Positions 42,197 to 50,862 are shown, numbered from the stretch's first letter. The stretch is 64,000 bases of DNA from Marinospirillum sp035271045 (GCF_035271045.1 NZ_DATESC010000001.1:124001-188000); one strand, 5' to 3'. The notes: generated by a model from the letters alone, not told the origin. A program made the numbers and translations.

Positions 42197-43872
42197 TTAA
42201 ATGGGATAGGTTAAATAATTTATTTAGGGTTTTGTTAATAACAAATGACCCTAATGTTAGCTCTTTTCCTGATATGTTTGGTTATCGAAAGCTAGACATT
42301 ACTTTAGTGTCGACACTTGATGAAATAAAGAAACAGCTAGTTAAGTATCCACCGTATGATTTAATTATTATTGACCTTGATTTAATCTCAGATGTTAGTT
42401 TTTTAGTTTGGTCAGCACCCATTATTTTGTTGGGTAGCCATGTTTCTACTGAACAGCAGCAGCAGTTATTTGAATTGGATGCAGATGATTATATTGCTAA
42501 ACCCCTAGATTTTTTTTCGCTATCTTTAAAAGTAAGAACGCTATTAAAACGTAGTTTACTAAAAAAGCAACTACAAAAAATTAATGCAACTTTACAAAGT
42601 TACTTACATGCTAATCGTGCTGAAGCAGAAATGGCTTCACACATTTTTTATAATAATCTACTTGATAAATCGTCTGAAGATTTGCGCGGTTTTGATCGTT
42701 ATTTACTTTCAAAATCTGACTTTTGTGGTGATTTAACCTTAGCCCGCTACTCACCTTCTGGCAGTATATTTGTATTGCACGTTGATGCAATGGGGTTTGG
42801 TTTGTCGGCTACAGTAACTTTATTGCCGGTTGTTGATGTGTTTCATGGCATGGTTGATAAAGGTTATGCTTTACCAATGATTGTCCGAGAAATGAACCGT
42901 AAACTAAACTATAAGTTGCCAGCAGACCGTTTTGTAGCTGCCTCATTGGTTGAAGTTGATTTATTACATGAGCAAATTAGCATTTGGAATGGCGGTATGC
43001 CACCTATCTATTTGTTAAGTGCTGAAGGTGAGATGGTTAATAGTTTTCATTCTAGCCATATGGCTTTAGGTATTTTAGAAGATAAGCGTTTTGATGCCAG
43101 TGTTGAGCGTATTGCTTTACCGAAAGAAGGTGGTATTTTTGCTTGCAGTGACGGTTTAATAGAACAGATTAATTTGCAAGGTGAATCTTATGGTAATCAG
43201 CGCTTATTATCAGATTTAGCAATTGGTTCACAGTCTTTTATGACCAGTCACATAGTCGCATCTTTAAAAGATTTTGCTGGTTTACCTGGTTTTGATGATG
43301 ATGTTTCTATGTATTTCTTGCATTTTAAAGAGCTGACCTTCTTTTTAGATCAACAGCAGTTATCGGCTAAATCCTTGCGTGGTTTACAAGATATTCATCC
43401 TTTTCGTTGGGAGTTAACTTTAAAAGGGCAGCAAATAGCGGAACAAGAAGTGGCTAGTCAATGTAATAACTTATTGCAGCAAATGGGTATGTCGCAGCCA
43501 TTTTGTCAAAGAGTGTTTACCGTTATTAGTGAGCTAAGTACCAATGCAATCGATCATGGTATTTTAGGTTTGTCTTCTAATCTTAAAAATTTTAATGATG
43601 GCTTTGCTGAATATTATACGCAGCGTGATAAATTAATTTTAAACTTATCTAATGAAAATGCATTGCGCGTTACATTGGATTGGAATCACGAAAATAACAA
43701 ACCCAGTTTACTCATTGAAATTCAGCAAACGGGTAAAGGGTTTGATGCTGATAAAGTGCTTGCTAAATCGCCCGAAGATTTGTCTGGGAGAGGTTTATTA
43801 TTAGTAAAGCGTTTAGCATCTAGCTTAGTTTTTAGTGATTATGGTCGTTTAGTACAAGTGACTCTTGAGTAG
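42193..43872 (+). CDS. Receiver-PP2C-HATPase fusion, partner-switch regulator (HsbR/CrsR-like)
   Basis: A 559-residue three-domain protein. The receiver (~10-120) has Asp61 and Lys103, but only one Asp of the acidic pair ('LLITNDPN'). The SpoIIE/PP2C domain (~140-378) keeps metal-binding Asp180, Asp198, Asp320 and Asp369, but the usual DxxGHG reads 'DAMGFG': His is replaced by Phe202. The C-terminal HATPase (~405-559) has an intact N-box ('SELSTNAIDHG', Asn451) and 'GRGLLLVKRL'. It is expected to phosphorylate, and perhaps dephosphorylate, the STAS protein under CheA control. The kinase looks sound; the phosphatase may be weakened. Confidence 0.88.
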   Translation: MIKWDRLNNLFRVLLITNDPNVSSFPDMFGYRKLDITLVSTLDEIKKQLVKYPPYDLIIIDLDLISDVSFLVWSAPIILLGSHVSTEQQQQLFELDADDYIAKPLDFFSLSLKVRTLLKRSLLKKQLQKINATLQSYLHANRAEAEMASHIFYNNLLDKSSEDLRGFDRYLLSKSDFCGDLTLARYSPSGSIFVLHVDAMGFGLSATVTLLPVVDVFHGMVDKGYALPMIVREMNRKLNYKLPADRFVAASLVEVDLLHEQISIWNGGMPPIYLLSAEGEMVNSFHSSHMALGILEDKRFDASVERIALPKEGGIFACSDGLIEQINLQGESYGNQRLLSDLAIGSQSFMTSHIVASLKDFAGLPGFDDDVSMYFLHFKELTFFLDQQQLSAKSLRGLQDIHPFRWELTLKGQQIAEQEVASQCNNLLQQMGMSQPFCQRVFTVISELSTNAIDHGILGLSSNLKNFNDGFAEYYTQRDKLILNLSNENALRVTLDWNHENNKPSLLIEIQQTGKGFDADKVLAKSPEDLSGRGLLLVKRLASSLVFSDYGRLVQVTLE

Positions 43873-43876
43873 TTTG

Positions 43877-44488
43877 ATGAATAACTTTGAAATAGATCCG
43901 CATTTTTCAACGTCGTATTATTATGATCCTAAGTTTGAAACGCAAGCCGTTAAGGTGTTGCCGGGTGAATACTATGCGACTGATAGTGAGGAAATGATTG
44001 TCACTGTACTTGGCTCTTGTGTATCTGTTTGTTTACGAGATAGCTATTCAGGTATTGGTGGTTTAAATCATTTTTTATTACCACATGATCGTTCTAGTAG
44101 AGATACACCTTTAGCTGAGTCAGCACGTTATGGTGTTTATGCGATGGAGTTATTGATTAACCACTTGTTAAAGTTAGGTGCAATGCGGCATAGGTTTGAA
44201 GCTAAAGTATTTGGTGGTGGTAAAGTTATTAAAGATTTTACGTTTGCGAATGTTGGCGAGCGTAATGTTGAGTTTGTATTAGCACATTTAAAAAATGAAG
44301 GTATTCCTATTGTAGCACGCGATTTACTTAATATTTATCCACGCAAAGTACACTTTTTTCCACAAACCGGTCGGGTAATGCTCAAGAAAATTCATAGCCT
44401 ACATAATGCGACTTTAATCGAGAGAGAGAAAGGTTATCTACGTCAAATTGAACGTAAACCCATTTCTGGTGCAATTGATTTATTTTAA
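43877..44488 (+). CDS. cheD: Chemoreceptor glutamine deamidase CheD, copy 2
   Basis: A 203-residue CheD paralogue, last gene of the che operon. Catalytic Cys48 ('TVLGSCVSVCLRD') and His65 ('GGLNHFLLPH') are present, so it should be active. It is clearly related to copy 1 (shared 'YYDPKFETQAVKVLPGE' type opening) but diverged. It ends 'ISGAIDLF'. ATG at 43877 is preferred to an overlapping TTG at 43865. Its stop overlaps that of the convergent phosphatase gene. Confidence 0.9.
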   Translation: MNNFEIDPHFSTSYYYDPKFETQAVKVLPGEYYATDSEEMIVTVLGSCVSVCLRDSYSGIGGLNHFLLPHDRSSRDTPLAESARYGVYAMELLINHLLKLGAMRHRFEAKVFGGGKVIKDFTFANVGERNVEFVLAHLKNEGIPIVARDLLNIYPRKVHFFPQTGRVMLKKIHSLHNATLIEREKGYLRQIERKPISGAIDLF

Positions 44489-46725
44489 CCTATACTTACT
44501 TTAATATGATGCCCTTGCTGAGAAATAACCATTTTATCAGCAAGGGTCTGAATATTTTTCAAGCAGTTTTTTTGCATTAAGCAGCTATCATCTTCAGAAT
44601 TATCACTTACTTCAATAATTAAACAAGGTTTTTCTACGCTTGTAGAAAGCTTGCAGGTATCTTTTAAATTACCTTGAACGCTAATTTTTAAATAGTGGTC
44701 ATTGCTTAGATTTTTGAGTGCTAGACTTTTTTTATGATTGTAATCCCAATCAGTAGCTATAGAGTTAATTTTTAGTAAGTTGGTATCTATAATTATTTGT
44801 ACTAACTCATGGATAACACTAAATGCCCAACGTTTTATTGGCATACTTAACCCTTGTGTTTGCATAAATTCATTGCAAAGAGCGGATAATGATTGTTGTG
44901 CTATTTGCTGCCCATAAATCTTTATTTGCCATTCAAAAGGTGCGTTAAAGTTATCAAAAAGAAGCGTTATGTTAGTTGCTTTCTTTTCAATTTCTATATT
45001 AGAAAACTCAATTTGGCACAGTGAAATATCATCATCTGGCTGCTCTAGCTGTGCATAGTCAAGCACTGTTTGAATAATAGTATTAACTGGATCGTTATTT
45101 ATTTTTTCTTGTAAGTTACTTATAAGTTGTTCATGACCAAATGCTTGATTATTGAGACTTTCTTGTTCTGTTAAACCATCGCTATAAACTATTAAATGCC
45201 CATCATCAGGAAGTTTTATATATTGCGGATTACTGTCAAACATGGCTTCATCTAAAATACCTAACGCCATATGCTTAGATTTGAAAGAAGCAATGACTTC
45301 CCCTTGTGAGTTTAATTGAAGTACAGGTGGCATAGCACCATTCCAAATACTAACTTCATTATATATTGGATCTATTTCTACTAAAACAGCCGCTACAAAA
45401 CGGTCATCGGGTAAGTCTTTTACAAGGTGTTTATTCATTTCATTTAAAATAAAAGGTAGCTGGTAACCTTTTTGTACCATCGCATTAAAAACAGAAATAA
45501 CCGGCATAATAGTAATGGTTGCGCTAAGTCCATGCCCTGTTGCATCAGCAACCAGTATAAAAGTACTACCTGAAGGCGAGCGTTTAATTTGAATAATATC
45601 ACCACTGAAGCGACTAGATGAACATATTTTATAGTTTATTCCGGTAAGATCATCAGTATTTTTAACTAATAAGTGACCATAAAGTACTTCAGCTGCCATT
45701 GCATTTTCTTGTTCAGAAAGGTGGATGGATTTTTCTAATTGCTGAGTATAGCCACTGATTGCTCTTGATGATCCTAGTAGGTTAAGTAATAATACTAAAA
45801 GACTATTGATTCTTAGACGTAAACTAAGATCATTCATGGCCATTGAGTGAATAAATACCCCTTGAATACAACCAATTTGAGGTTCTTTTTCTAGGTATTT
45901 AACTAAAAAATTTGATTGGATTTTATGGTCTTTAACAAGTTGATCAGTTAAGTATTGATGAGAAATATCTGATTTTTTTATGGATCTGTTTTTATTTTCG
46001 TTTTTATTGAATTCATTTTTAAATAGGTTTTCTGCTTCAGTTTTTGTTGCTTGGTTTATTTTGCCAAACCAGTATATTTTTAATTTCTTTTGCTTATTTT
46101 CTGTTAAATAAACACTGATAAAATCAAAAGGAAGTGTTTTATTGATGTCAATAAAAATAGCTTTTATGTATTCATCCCAGTTGTCCAATCGTGTATTCTT
46201 AATAACTAAGTTGCTAAGTAGGCTGGCTTCAATTTCTAAATGATGTTTGTCATTGAGAACTTCACCTAAGTAGCGAGCTAAGGTGCTAATATTGTTAAAA
46301 GATTGATTTAGTTCATTAAAAACAAAGTCCAAATTATTAGGGTTAAAGTTTTTTAAATCACTCCCCGTTTGAATTTGATTGATTTGCTGGCTAAAATCTT
46401 CGATGGATTGATTAATTCGGCGTATTGCAAAATGAGAAAAAATAAAAGCGATAGTAAGAAAAATAAAGGAATACAGAAAAAAAGCACCAAGGTAAGTTAA
46501 ACGAACTTCGTTGGTGATATTAGGAATTTGAATTTTTGGGCGGCTTTCTATCGGTAAAGCTTTAAGCTGTTTTAAAATATCATTAGCTTGCTCGGCCATT
46601 AGGTTTTCATAAAGAAACGAAGAAATACCTGAAACACCAATAAAAACAATTGAAGTACTAAAAAATACAGCTAAAAAGATAAACCAACGTAAAGTACGAA
46701 TTTTTTTAAAAAAAAATTTAATCAA
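44485..46725 (-). CDS. Membrane-bound SpoIIE/PP2C phosphatase with degenerate HATPase
   Basis: A 746-residue protein with two membrane helices (~13-34 and ~78-100), a HAMP-like segment, a coiled/GAF-like middle (~150-340), a PP2C domain (~345-575) and a C-terminal domain (~590-746). The PP2C part is a close paralogue of the operon fusion ('SPSGSTFILVADATGHGLS'), with Asp376, Asp394, His398, Asp516 and Asp565 all present. The C-terminal HATPase has lost its ATP boxes: the N-box Asn is Ile644 and the GRG motif is gone. It probably dephosphorylates the STAS protein. Start is TTG at 46725 with GGAG six bases upstream. AT-rich; the first codons contain runs of nine T and seven A. Confidence 0.82.
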   Translation of the reverse strand: MIKFFFKKIRTLRWFIFLAVFFSTSIVFIGVSGISSFLYENLMAEQANDILKQLKALPIESRPKIQIPNITNEVRLTYLGAFFLYSFIFLTIAFIFSHFAIRRINQSIEDFSQQINQIQTGSDLKNFNPNNLDFVFNELNQSFNNISTLARYLGEVLNDKHHLEIEASLLSNLVIKNTRLDNWDEYIKAIFIDINKTLPFDFISVYLTENKQKKLKIYWFGKINQATKTEAENLFKNEFNKNENKNRSIKKSDISHQYLTDQLVKDHKIQSNFLVKYLEKEPQIGCIQGVFIHSMAMNDLSLRLRINSLLVLLLNLLGSSRAISGYTQQLEKSIHLSEQENAMAAEVLYGHLLVKNTDDLTGINYKICSSSRFSGDIIQIKRSPSGSTFILVADATGHGLSATITIMPVISVFNAMVQKGYQLPFILNEMNKHLVKDLPDDRFVAAVLVEIDPIYNEVSIWNGAMPPVLQLNSQGEVIASFKSKHMALGILDEAMFDSNPQYIKLPDDGHLIVYSDGLTEQESLNNQAFGHEQLISNLQEKINNDPVNTIIQTVLDYAQLEQPDDDISLCQIEFSNIEIEKKATNITLLFDNFNAPFEWQIKIYGQQIAQQSLSALCNEFMQTQGLSMPIKRWAFSVIHELVQIIIDTNLLKINSIATDWDYNHKKSLALKNLSNDHYLKISVQGNLKDTCKLSTSVEKPCLIIEVSDNSEDDSCLMQKNCLKNIQTLADKMVISQQGHHIKVSIG

Positions 46726-46835
46726 CCTAAGCTCCGATTTGGCAAGCTATTAAAATAAAGCGTGCATTATCCGTCGCTGGAGCTGACTTGTCCAATAATC
46801 TAATCTTGTGTTTGCTGAGTCAATTAGTCGCAACA

Positions 46836-46860
46836 AAAATGGCAGCCTTATTGGGCTGCC
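46836..46860 (-). terminator. Intrinsic terminator after the SCP2 gene
   Basis: GGCAGCC (46841-46847) and GGCTGCC (46854-46860) form a perfect 7-bp stem with a 6-base loop. On the minus strand it is followed by ATTTTTG, so it ends the SCP2 transcript before the phosphatase gene. Confidence 0.75.
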
Positions 46861-46890
46861 TAAAATAACACTGTGAAATCATTTAAAAAT

Positions 46891-47205
46891 TTAAACTGGA
46901 AATAAAGTACTAAGCTTGGTGGCTAGCATCATGTCACCTTCAGCACGAAGTTTGCCTGCCATAAAGGCTTGCATACCATCTTCTTCGCCGGTTAGCACAT
47001 CTTTCAATGTTGCCTTGTTCATAATTAGAGTAACTGAAGGGTCGTCGTGGTCGCCTTCGGCAATTTCACACTGGTTATTTTTAATAACAACGTAGTAATT
47101 AGTGCCATCTTCAACGTTAAACTGGAACACGTCATCCATGCCGGCAGCAGCAGTGGCGTTAAATTTGTCCTTCAGTCCTTCAATAATTGCGTTAATATCA
47201 GCCAT
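46891..47205 (-). CDS. SCP2 sterol-binding-domain protein
   Basis: A 104-residue single SCP2 (sterol carrier protein 2) domain, opening 'INAIIEGLKDKFN' and ending in 'FMAGKLRAEGDMMLATKL', the typical SCP2 C-terminal signature. Bacterial members bind fatty acyl or other lipid ligands in a hydrophobic tunnel; the exact role is unknown. It is divergent from sohB and has its own terminator. Confidence 0.88.
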   Translation of the reverse strand: MADINAIIEGLKDKFNATAAAGMDDVFQFNVEDGTNYYVVIKNNQCEIAEGDHDDPSVTLIMNKATLKDVLTGEEDGMQAFMAGKLRAEGDMMLATKLSTLFPV

Positions 47206-47292
47206 GGTGTTGTCCTCTTTGTAAGCTGGTTAGTCTGTTCAGCTTATTTCAAACGTACGTTTAATTCAAGCTTTAAAATGGAGAAATGCTCA

Positions 47293-48315
47293 GTGTGGGA
47301 AATTTTTTCTGAATACGCAGTTTTTTTATTAAAGATCGCAACCTTTTTAGTCGCAGCTATCGTTTTAGTTGTGTTGGTCGTTTCATTAAAGCGTGAGCGT
47401 GAAGGCGAGGAGCAGTTGCAGGTTGTCGAGTTAAATGCGCGGCAACAGGCATTACAAGATGCTTTGCAAGAAGCGTGGTTAGAAGATAAATCAGTTAAGC
47501 AGCTACATAAAGAAAGGGATAAAAAAGCCAAAGTACAAACAGCAAGCCATGCTGCTAAACCACGCGTTTTTGTACTTGACTTTAAAGGTGATTTAAATGC
47601 TAGCCAAGCCGCTGTTTTGGGTCGTGAAATCAGTTTACTGCTGGGTGTGTTACGTGCTGAAGATGAGGTGGTGGTGCGTTTAGAAAGTGCCGGTGGTTAT
47701 GTACACAGTTATGGCCATGCTACGGCGCAGTTACAGCGATTAAGGGATAGAAACGTTAGCTTAACTGTGTGTGTTGACCGAGTCGCTGCTTCGGGTGGTT
47801 ATATGATGGCTTGTACTGCAAGTAAGCTATTGGTCGCACCTTTTGCCGTATTAGGTTCGATTGGTGTCGTTGCAGAAGTACCGAATGTGAATCGGCTTTT
47901 AAAAAAGCATGATGTGGATTATGAAGTGTTAACTGCTGGCGATTATAAGCGCACTTTAACGGTATTTGGCGAAAATACGCCAGAGGGTAAACAAAAGTTT
48001 ATTGATGATTTAGAGAAAACCCATGCGTTGTTTAAGTCTTTTGTACAGCGCTGTCGCCCACAGTTAGATATAGAAAAAGTAACTAAGGGTGAAGTTTGGT
48101 ATGGTGAACAGGCATTAGCGTTGTTGTTGGTCGACGCTTTACAAACCAGTGAAGCTTATTTGTTAGAGCGTCAAGAAACCGCGCGAGTATTCAACGTAAA
48201 GTTAAAGAGGCCTTTAAACTTGACAGAGAAAATAGCAGGTCAAACCATTGGTGTTTTTGAAAGCCGCTTGTTAAGTTGGTTGCCCAAGTTGCAAGCGACT
48301 TTTTTGCATCGTTAA
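47293..48315 (+). CDS. sohB: Inner-membrane serine protease SohB (S49 family)
   Basis: A 340-residue S49 peptidase with one N-terminal membrane helix and a periplasm-facing protease domain. It follows E. coli SohB closely: 'FVLDFKGDLNASQAAVLG', 'VAASGGYMMACTA' with the nucleophilic Ser, and 'AGDYKRTLTVFGEN' with the general-base Lys. The frame is open back to 47047, but the protein similarity begins near 'VWEIFSEYAVFLL'. GTG at 47293 fits best, with GGAGA at 47280-47284; ATG at 47278 is the alternative. Confidence 0.92.
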   Translation: MWEIFSEYAVFLLKIATFLVAAIVLVVLVVSLKREREGEEQLQVVELNARQQALQDALQEAWLEDKSVKQLHKERDKKAKVQTASHAAKPRVFVLDFKGDLNASQAAVLGREISLLLGVLRAEDEVVVRLESAGGYVHSYGHATAQLQRLRDRNVSLTVCVDRVAASGGYMMACTASKLLVAPFAVLGSIGVVAEVPNVNRLLKKHDVDYEVLTAGDYKRTLTVFGENTPEGKQKFIDDLEKTHALFKSFVQRCRPQLDIEKVTKGEVWYGEQALALLLVDALQTSEAYLLERQETARVFNVKLKRPLNLTEKIAGQTIGVFESRLLSWLPKLQATFLHR

Positions 48316-48329
48316 TTTTTAAAAGCAAA

Positions 48330-48662
48330 TTAAATGTTGCAATACATCTTGTGTAGCGTGCGAATAATCTGCTTGGCTTCTTCACCATTCAGTGAATAAT
48401 AAATGGTCTGAGATTCGCGCCGTGTTTTAACCAAATGGTCACGTCGCAGCACTGCTAGGTGCTGCGATAGTGCTGATTGGCTAAGATCTAAGCAGGCATT
48501 TAGTTCGCTGACTGAGAGTTCACGATCATCTAAATAGCATAAAATTAGCAGACGATTTTCATTTGCCAGTGCTTTTAATAGGTTAGTTGCCTGTTTGGCA
48601 TTGTTGCGTAAATCTTCAATCAATGCATTTTGGGGTGTTGCTGGATTTGCTGCAGTAACCAT
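48330..48662 (-). CDS. ArsR-family regulator with BigR/SqrR-type cysteine pair
   Basis: A 110-residue winged-helix repressor. The recognition region is 'LDLSQSALSQHLAVLRRDH', followed by 'TRRESQTIYYSL'. Cys42 ('LILCYLD') and Cys108 ('KMYCNI') are 66 residues apart, the same spacing as the Cys41/Cys107 pair of the persulfide sensor SqrR, and the surrounding sequence also resembles BigR/YgaV. A third Cys (Cys57) sits before the recognition helix. It is therefore more likely a sulfide/persulfide or redox sensor than a metal sensor. No sulfide-oxidation gene is adjacent; it faces prpE divergently. Confidence 0.85.
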   Translation of the reverse strand: MVTAANPATPQNALIEDLRNNAKQATNLLKALANENRLLILCYLDDRELSVSELNACLDLSQSALSQHLAVLRRDHLVKTRRESQTIYYSLNGEEAKQIIRTLHKMYCNI

Positions 48663-48834
48663 AGTTTTTTACTCAAGTTTTACTTAACTTAATCAGTTTT
48701 TCTTTATGTTACCTTTTTTTTAATCATTTGTTGATATCCATTGATGAAAATTTAAAGGCTATTGCTAATGTTTGCGCCTTTTGTAGTAGTTGCAAAATGT
48801 TGATCTTGCATTAGAGTAGCAAGAGATTTTGGTG

Positions 48835-48920
48835 AAGTGTTGACACTTATCCATAAAATAACGCAGATTTCAGGCGTTAACTTGCAGGTCTTCTGGATAA
48901 AAAGAAAGTAAGTGTTGACA
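48835..48920 (+). promoter_or_regulatory. prpE upstream region: palindrome, nested inverted repeats and repeated AAGTGTTGACA
   Basis: AAGTGTTGACACTT (48835-48848) is an inverted repeat containing a TTGACA. AAGTGTTGACA recurs at 48910-48920. Between them lie nested inverted repeats: TTATCCA (48847-48853) with TGGATAA (48894-48900), and TAACGC (48859-48864) with GCGTTA (48874-48879). They could be operator sites or a folded leader. No matching -10 box is obvious. Confidence 0.45.
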
Positions 48921-48948
48921 AATAATAATACTCACAGAGGCGTTGTTG

Positions 48949-50838
48949 ATGAGCTATAAAGCAGAATTTGAGCGTTCCATTAATCAGCCAGAAGCATTTT
49001 GGCGTGAACAGGCTGATAAACTACCTTGGCATAAAAAACCAACCCAAATTTTAGGTAAGGATGAGCAAGATGCCTACCGCTGGTTTTTAGATGGCGAACT
49101 AAACATTAGTTATTGCGCTTTGGATTACCACGTTGAAAATGGCCGTGCTGACCAAACTGCGGTCATTTTTGATTCACCCGTTACCAATACTAAATCTCAG
49201 TTTACCTACCGTGAGATGCGTGACAAGGTTGCTTTGTTTGCGGGTGGTTTACGCAAGCTGGGTGTAGAAAAAGGCGACCGTGTGGTTATTTATATGCCAA
49301 TGGTGCCCGAAGCTTTGGTTGCTATGTACGCTTGTGCGCGTTTAGGTGCGATTCATTCGGTCGTATTTGGCGGTTTTGCGCCCAGTGAGTTAGCGGTGCG
49401 TATTGACGATGCTAAACCTAAGGTGATTGTGTCGACTTCTTGCGGTATCGAAGTAGAAAAAATTATTCCTTATAAAGGCTTGCTAGACGATGCAATGCAT
49501 CAGGCAACCCATAAGCCAGACCATTGTGTGGTTTTACAGCGCCCACAGCACCCTTGCGAGTTAAATAATAGCCGAGATGTTGATTGGAATGAGCTAGTTG
49601 CGTCAGCCGAACCTGCTGATCCTGTTAATATCAAGGCAACGGATCCGTTGTACATTTTGTACACTTCAGGTACGACAGGTAAACCTAAAGGTGTTGTTCG
49701 TGATGCGGGTGGTTATGCCGTTGCTTTGTATTACAGTATGAAAACTGTGTATGACATGAATCCTGGTGAGGTCTTTATGGCGGCCTCTGATGTGGGCTGG
49801 GTTGTTGGTCACTCTTACATTGTTTATGCGCCGTTGCTAGCCGGTTGTACAACCATTGTTTACGAAGGTAAGCCAGTTAAAACTCCTGATGCGGGTGCTT
49901 TCTGGCGTTTAATTGAAGAATACAAAATTAAATCTTTCTTTACTGCACCTACGGCTTTTCGTGCAGTTAAAAAAGAAGACCCAGAAGGTAAGCTGTTAGC
50001 TAAATACGACATTTCTAGTCTAAAAATTATGTTCTTAGCAGGTGAGCGTTTAGATCCACCAACCTATCACTGGCTTAATGAATTGTTGCCTGTGCCTGTT
50101 GTTGACCACTGGTGGCAAACAGAAAGCGGTTGGGCGATTGCAGGTAATATGATGGGCTTAGAGCCTGCCGCGCCTAAAGCTGGATCGGCAACCTACCCAA
50201 CACCTGGCTATAACGTACAGATTCTTGATTTTAAAGGTAATCAAGCCGCTGCTGATGAAGAAGGCAGTGTGGTTGTTAAATTACCTTTACCACCGGGTTG
50301 TTTAACGACCATTTGGGGCGATCATAGTCGTTATAATTCTTCTTACATGAACGCTTATCCAGGTTATTATTTAACTGGTGACGGTGGTAAAATTGATAAA
50401 GACGGCTACTTATTTATTATGGGTCGTACCGATGATGTCATTAACGTTGCTGGGCACCGTTTGTCTACGGGTGAGATGGAAGAAATTGTTGCTAACCATC
50501 CTGCGGTTGCTGAATGTGCGGTGATTGGTGTTGCCGATGAGTTGCGTGGTCAGCTGCCAGTTGGTTTAGTTATTACCAAAGATGGCTGGGATGGTGATGC
50601 TGAAAAGCTTCAGGCTGATTTGGTTGCTATGGTGCGTAAAGAAATTGGTGCTATAGCTTGCTACCGCCAAACATTGATTGTTGACCGTTTACCAAAAACC
50701 CGTTCAGGTAAAATATTGCGTAATGTGTTGCGTAATATTGCTGATGGTAAAGATTATGTTGTGCCTTCAACCATTGATGATTTAGCAAGCATTACCGAAG
50801 TTGAAGAAGCCATTAAAACGCGATTAATCGTTTCTTAA
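48949..50838 (+). CDS. prpE: Propionate-CoA ligase / acetyl-CoA synthetase-like enzyme
   Basis: A 629-residue acyl-CoA synthetase of the ANL superfamily, closest in layout to PrpE, which activates propionate via an acyl-adenylate. Signatures are 'LYILYTSGTTGKPKGVVRD' (ATP loop), 'VVDHWWQTESGWAI', 'YLTGDGGKIDKDGYLFIMG' and the catalytic, acetylatable lysine in 'LPKTRSGKILR'. ATG at 48949 is chosen (CAGAGG nine bases upstream) over TTG at 48943. No methylcitrate-cycle gene is adjacent. Acetate or another short acid remains possible. Confidence 0.88.
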   Translation: MSYKAEFERSINQPEAFWREQADKLPWHKKPTQILGKDEQDAYRWFLDGELNISYCALDYHVENGRADQTAVIFDSPVTNTKSQFTYREMRDKVALFAGGLRKLGVEKGDRVVIYMPMVPEALVAMYACARLGAIHSVVFGGFAPSELAVRIDDAKPKVIVSTSCGIEVEKIIPYKGLLDDAMHQATHKPDHCVVLQRPQHPCELNNSRDVDWNELVASAEPADPVNIKATDPLYILYTSGTTGKPKGVVRDAGGYAVALYYSMKTVYDMNPGEVFMAASDVGWVVGHSYIVYAPLLAGCTTIVYEGKPVKTPDAGAFWRLIEEYKIKSFFTAPTAFRAVKKEDPEGKLLAKYDISSLKIMFLAGERLDPPTYHWLNELLPVPVVDHWWQTESGWAIAGNMMGLEPAAPKAGSATYPTPGYNVQILDFKGNQAAADEEGSVVVKLPLPPGCLTTIWGDHSRYNSSYMNAYPGYYLTGDGGKIDKDGYLFIMGRTDDVINVAGHRLSTGEMEEIVANHPAVAECAVIGVADELRGQLPVGLVITKDGWDGDAEKLQADLVAMVRKEIGAIACYRQTLIVDRLPKTRSGKILRNVLRNIADGKDYVVPSTIDDLASITEVEEAIKTRLIVS

Positions 50839-50862
50839 TTACGTTAATTTAGTCTGTATAAT

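Noticed and set aside
47047..47277. Upstream extension of the sohB frame
   Set aside because: It runs antisense through the SCP2 gene and its promoter region and has no similarity to SohB, which begins at about 47293.
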